NCBI GenBank assembly: GCA_937981305.1
Contig: CALJPB010000230.1
Location: 1-8,422, forward strand
Source: an uncultured Selenomonas sp.
Lineage (GTDB): Bacteria; Bacillota; Negativicutes; Selenomonadales; Selenomonadaceae
Reading direction: 5' to 3'
Length of the DNA stretch: 8,422 bases
Positions 6,630 to 8,422 of this stretch are shown piece by piece; the first letter of the stretch is position 1, and each line of letters starts with the position of its first letter. Made by a program: the position numbers and the translations under genes. Under the pieces are notes generated by a model that was given only the letters and a program-made list of their open reading frames with translations, made no database searches and was not told the origin of the DNA.

Positions 6630-7109
6630 CTACCTCCTCCGTTCCAGGCGGATTCGTGCCGCACCATCAATCACAACACGCAGAGCAACATCCTCACAGC
6701 CCACAGCGTAGACGCGGATTGTCATATTGTGACTCTCCTCACCAACGCCGCCGTTGCGGTCAAACACGATGGGCATATTCTTCTGCGTCTCCTGTTTGAA
6801 CGAGACAAGCGGAAGCGGCGTATGGGCATACACAACGCCATTGTACGGATGACTGACCGTATAGCCGCCAGCGTGAATGCGCAGGAGCGGCACGCGTTTC
6901 CACGCGATCTGACCTTCAAACAGGGAGAGCGGCGTCGCCGTCATACGGCTCACCGCCTGTATGTGGCGCAGTTCTCCGATGAGCCGGATGGCCTCGTATT
7001 CCACCGCAGCCTGCGCGTAGAGTTCACGCGCGACCGGGAATACCGCCGAGAGAACCGTGCCAAAAACAGCAAGCACGACAAGGACCGAAAGGAGCGCCAT
7101 ACCGCGCAT
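6630..7109 (-). CDS. Minor prepilin, GspH/FimT-like
   Basis: A 159-residue prepilin-like protein with a very short leader. From ATG at 7109 the leader is MRG, followed by MALLSVLVVLAVFGTVLSAV. A GTG at 7118 overlaps the prepilin peptidase stop (TAGTG) and would give a six-residue leader MGNMRG, closer to normal pilin leaders, so it is a serious alternative. Neither has a strong ribosome site. Position 5 of the mature protein is Ser instead of the expected Glu. The helix runs on through ARELYAQAAVEYEAIRLIGELRHIQAVSR, a segment typical of GspH/FimT proteins, and a beta-rich domain follows with GGYTVSHPYNG, IVFDRNGGVG and a long terminal strand region. GspH-type proteins sit in the tip complex. 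The mature chain has one Cys (Cys138 of the precursor). The prepilin call is firm; the H label is from helix pattern and order. Confidence 0.8.
   Translation of the reverse strand: MRGMALLSVLVVLAVFGTVLSAVFPVARELYAQAAVEYEAIRLIGELRHIQAVSRMTATPLSLFEGQIAWKRVPLLRIHAGGYTVSHPYNGVVYAHTPLPLVSFKQETQKNMPIVFDRNGGVGEESHNMTIRVYAVGCEDVALRVVIDGAARIRLERRR
6633..6640 (-). promoter_or_regulatory. Ribosome binding site for the PilV/GspI-like gene
   Basis: GGAGGAGG on the minus strand sits inside the last codons of the preceding gene, 4 bases (7 from the first GGAGG) before ATG at 6628. It decides the start and shows tight translational packing. Confidence 0.75.
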
Positions 7110-7117
7110 ATTCCCCA

Positions 7118-7687
7118 CTAGAGGAGCCCCATATAAAGCTGCCAGAGCGCGGATCCCGCGACAAAGGCGACATACCCGCCCAGTGCGAGAAAAGGTCCGA
7201 ACGGGATCCCGTCGCGCCGCCCTCTGCGCCGCGTGACAAGCAGAAACAGGGCCGCAATGCCGCCGAGCAAAAAGGCAATCCAGACAGCGACCACCGCATC
7301 CTCCCAGCCGAGCCACACGCCAAGCCCCACGGCAAATTTCACATCGCCGCCGCCAAGCCCGCCCCGCGCGGCAATATACAGGCAATAAAATAAGACGCCG
7401 CAAAGCGTCCCACCAATTACCGCATTTGCCACGGGCACGGAAAAGCCCACCAGAGAAAACAGAAGCCCCGCCGCCGCAAACGGCAGAGTAATCACATCAT
7501 AGAGCAGACCATCCCTCAGATCGAGAAAGGAAAGCCACAGGACAACAGCCGCAAAGAGCCCGCCACACAGAGCGCGTGCGCCAACGCCGCAGATAAAGAG
7601 AATACCGCCGACAGCGAAGAGCCACAGGACAGTCAGCAGAAGCAGCGGCCGACCTTCCAGAACAAGCAGCTGCGCCTCCTCCCGCAT
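7118..7687 (-). CDS. Prepilin peptidase (short form, type IV leader peptidase)
   Basis: A membrane aspartyl protease that removes the leader of prepilins at the Gly junction on the cytoplasmic face. It has 189 residues and about six hydrophobic segments. The probable catalytic aspartates are Asp56 in the SFLDLRDGLLYDVITLP segment and Asp115 in GGLGGGDVKF, the GxGD motif of this family. The cytoplasmic Cys-x2-Cys zinc/N-methylation domain of full-length PilD/GspO enzymes is missing; only about 10 residues precede the first membrane helix. The enzyme is therefore expected to cleave but perhaps not methylate. ATG at 7687 is preceded by GGAGG at 8 bases; upstream codons to 7822 run into the pilin gene and are rich in Arg and Cys, so they are unlikely to be coding. 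It lies between the major pilin-like gene and the minor prepilins it should process. Confidence 0.93.
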   Translation of the reverse strand: MREEAQLLVLEGRPLLLLTVLWLFAVGGILFICGVGARALCGGLFAAVVLWLSFLDLRDGLLYDVITLPFAAAGLLFSLVGFSVPVANAVIGGTLCGVLFYCLYIAARGGLGGGDVKFAVGLGVWLGWEDAVVAVWIAFLLGGIAALFLLVTRRRGRRDGIPFGPFLALGGYVAFVAGSALWQLYMGLL

Positions 7688-7695
7688 GGCATATG

Positions 7696-7700
7696 CCTCC
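7696..7700 (-). promoter_or_regulatory. Ribosome binding site fixing the prepilin peptidase start
   Basis: GGAGG on the minus strand lies 8 bases before ATG at 7687. It supports this start over the longer frame that opens at 7822. Confidence 0.75.
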
Positions 7701-7717
7701 GTTTCTCTGACACAGCA

Positions 7718-7734
7718 GCTCCCTCCACGGGAGC
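7718..7734. repeat. GC-rich hairpin just after the major pilin-like gene
   Basis: A perfect 6-bp inverted repeat (plus-strand GCTCCC at 7718-7723, TCCAC loop, GGGAGC at 7729-7734) begins 5 bases after the pilin stop codon in the sense of transcription. There is no U-tract after it, so it is not a classical terminator. In this position such hairpins often protect the 3' end of an upstream message or act as processing sites, which would allow more major pilin than downstream products. The role is inferred; the repeat is directly visible. Confidence 0.55.
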
Positions 7735-7739
7735 ACCGA

Positions 7740-8165
7740 TTATTCCTTCGGACGGAATGCTTCCGCCGTCTTTCCGTCACAGGTCGCACGACAAACCTTC
7801 TTATCGTTTGTCGTAATCTCATAAGTCGGATTGGTCAAAGACGATTCCTTCCCATCGAGAATCACATTTCCCGAGGGCGGCTTTAGCTTTTCCGCATTGG
7901 TCACATACGGCTCCAAATCGGAGAGTTTGGTCGGGGTCGTCCCATGTGCCGTCTGATAGAGCACAATCGCCGTATCGAGCGTCGTGAGATCCGCCTGTAT
8001 CCGCACGGTATTCGCCGTTGCAAGCGCAGAGGAGAAGCGCGGCACGGCAATCGCAAGCACCACCGCGAGAATCATCACGGCAAGCAGGGTCGAGAGCAGG
8101 GAGAAGCCGTGCTCCCCCCTCCTGCACGCGCGGGAAAAACGTCTACTTAAAGTCCACAAACTCAT
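7740..8165 (-). CDS. Major prepilin-like / GspG-like pseudopilin
   Basis: A 141-residue prepilin. A basic 20-residue leader (MSLWTLSRRFSRACRRGEHG) ends in Gly; the mature 121-residue protein starts FSLLSTLLAV MILAVVLAIA and continues VPRFSSALATANTVRIQADL. The segment from about 55 to 90 (TTLDTAIVLYQTAHGTTPTK, then LSDLEPYV) resembles GspG and Gram-positive-type major pilins. Position 5 is Ser (TCG codon) instead of the near-universal Glu. Two cysteines near the C-terminus (Cys125 and Cys129, KVCRATC) could form a small disulfide loop. I chose ATG at 8165, which overlaps the preceding gene by 23 bases and has an AAGGGCGG-like site about 12 bases upstream; TTG at 8159 is an alternative. ATG at 8216 would give an unlikely 37-residue leader. 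First gene of the pilus set, so probably the main subunit; whether pilus or secretion pseudopilus cannot be told. Confidence 0.85.
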   Translation of the reverse strand: MSLWTLSRRFSRACRRGEHGFSLLSTLLAVMILAVVLAIAVPRFSSALATANTVRIQADLTTLDTAIVLYQTAHGTTPTKLSDLEPYVTNAEKLKPPSGNVILDGKESSLTNPTYEITTNDKKVCRATCDGKTAEAFRPKE

Positions 8166-8422
8166 CAATGCGCGCACCGCCCTTCGCCATCGGCTCCACG
8201 AAACTGCGCCACACATCCATCACAATGACGCGCGGGTGTGTTCTGTCCTCCAGTGCGCTCTTGAGCGCCGCTGCAAACTCCTCCTGCGTTGACACACCAA
8301 CCGCCTTGATGCCGAAGCTCTCCACGTATTTCACATAGTCCATCTCGTGATCGAGCTCACAGGCGATATAGTGCTCATCGTAGAGCACCTTCTGCAGCTG
8401 TCGGATCATACCGAGGCTGCGG
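8143..8422 (-). CDS. C-terminal end of acetolactate synthase-like large subunit (truncated by window edge)
   Basis: The last 92 residues of a thiamine diphosphate enzyme enter from the right edge. RSLGMIRQLQ matches the segment of acetolactate synthases that follows the metal-binding Asn-Asn (usually NNxxLGMVRQWQ). Next comes DYVKYVESFGIKAVGV (usual form DFVKLAEAYGIKGIRV) and a strand VIVMDV. The end, VEPMAKGGARIDEFVDF, corresponds to the PMVPxGAxxxEFI tail of biosynthetic large subunits. The enzyme joins two pyruvates, or pyruvate and 2-oxobutyrate, for branched-chain amino acid synthesis. The frame is open to the edge. No small regulatory subunit (IlvN) follows; a prepilin gene overlaps its last 23 bases instead. 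The tail differs from standard IlvB, so a related ThDP enzyme remains possible. Confidence 0.8.
   Translation of the reverse strand, partial: RSLGMIRQLQKVLYDEHYIACELDHEMDYVKYVESFGIKAVGVSTQEEFAAALKSALEDRTHPRVIVMDVWRSFVEPMAKGGARIDEFVDFK

Noticed and set aside
8118..8127. AGGAGG-like sequence and GTG inside the prepilin leader
   Set aside because: The purine-rich run encodes the Arg-Arg-Gly part of the leader; the GTG is in another frame whose translation (8127-7819) has no coding character, and no in-frame start lies at the right distance after the AGGAGG.
1..8422. CRISPR arrays, tRNA/rRNA genes, insertion sequences, long direct repeats
   Set aside because: I looked for regularly spaced repeats, tRNA-like cloverleaf segments and transposase motifs and found none; nearly all bases belong to protein-coding genes.

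Overview
The window is a dense stretch of a bacterial chromosome in which every supportable gene lies on the minus strand, so transcription runs from position 8422 towards 1. Base composition is moderately GC-rich (by eye, not counted). The gene content is a type IV pilus / type II secretion-like assembly cluster of diderm type sitting directly on a Firmicutes-style aroC-aroK-aroB set. My best guess is a Negativicutes member (Selenomonas/Centipeda-like). This is an inference from gene content and protein style, not from a database search.

Layout in transcription order. (1) 8422-8143: C-terminal end of an acetolactate synthase-like thiamine diphosphate enzyme, cut by the window edge. (2) 8165-4139 and on to 3555: a pilus or pseudopilus operon of eight genes with overlaps or tiny gaps. 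It holds a major pilin-like prepilin, a short prepilin peptidase, a GspH-like, a GspI/PilV-like, a GspJ/PilW-like and a GspK/PilX-like minor pilin, then a protein that looks like PilM and PilN in one chain (GspL-like layout), and PilO. (3) 3466-692: chorismate synthase, shikimate kinase and 3-dehydroquinate synthase, coupled by a 4-base overlap and a 1-base gap. (4) 634-1: the start of a secreted or membrane sensor-like protein that runs off the left edge. It has a signal peptide, a beta-rich extracytoplasmic domain and a first membrane helix.

How it fits together. The prepilin peptidase would cleave the five prepilins. The H/I/J/K-like minor pilins would form the priming tip complex on which the major pilin polymerises. 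The PilMN-like and PilO proteins would form the inner-membrane platform. The assembly ATPase, the polytopic platform protein (PilC/GspF) and a secretin are not in the window and must be encoded elsewhere if the machine works. The aromatic genes supply chorismate and are probably linked by history rather than function.

Points worth a second look: Ser replaces Glu5 in the major-pilin-like and GspH-like prepilins; a seven-Cys cluster lies in the cytoplasmic part of the PilMN-like protein; a GC hairpin sits just after the major pilin gene; and the pilus-aro gene linkage resembles that of gammaproteobacteria. I found no RNA genes, CRISPR arrays, insertion sequences or long repeats.
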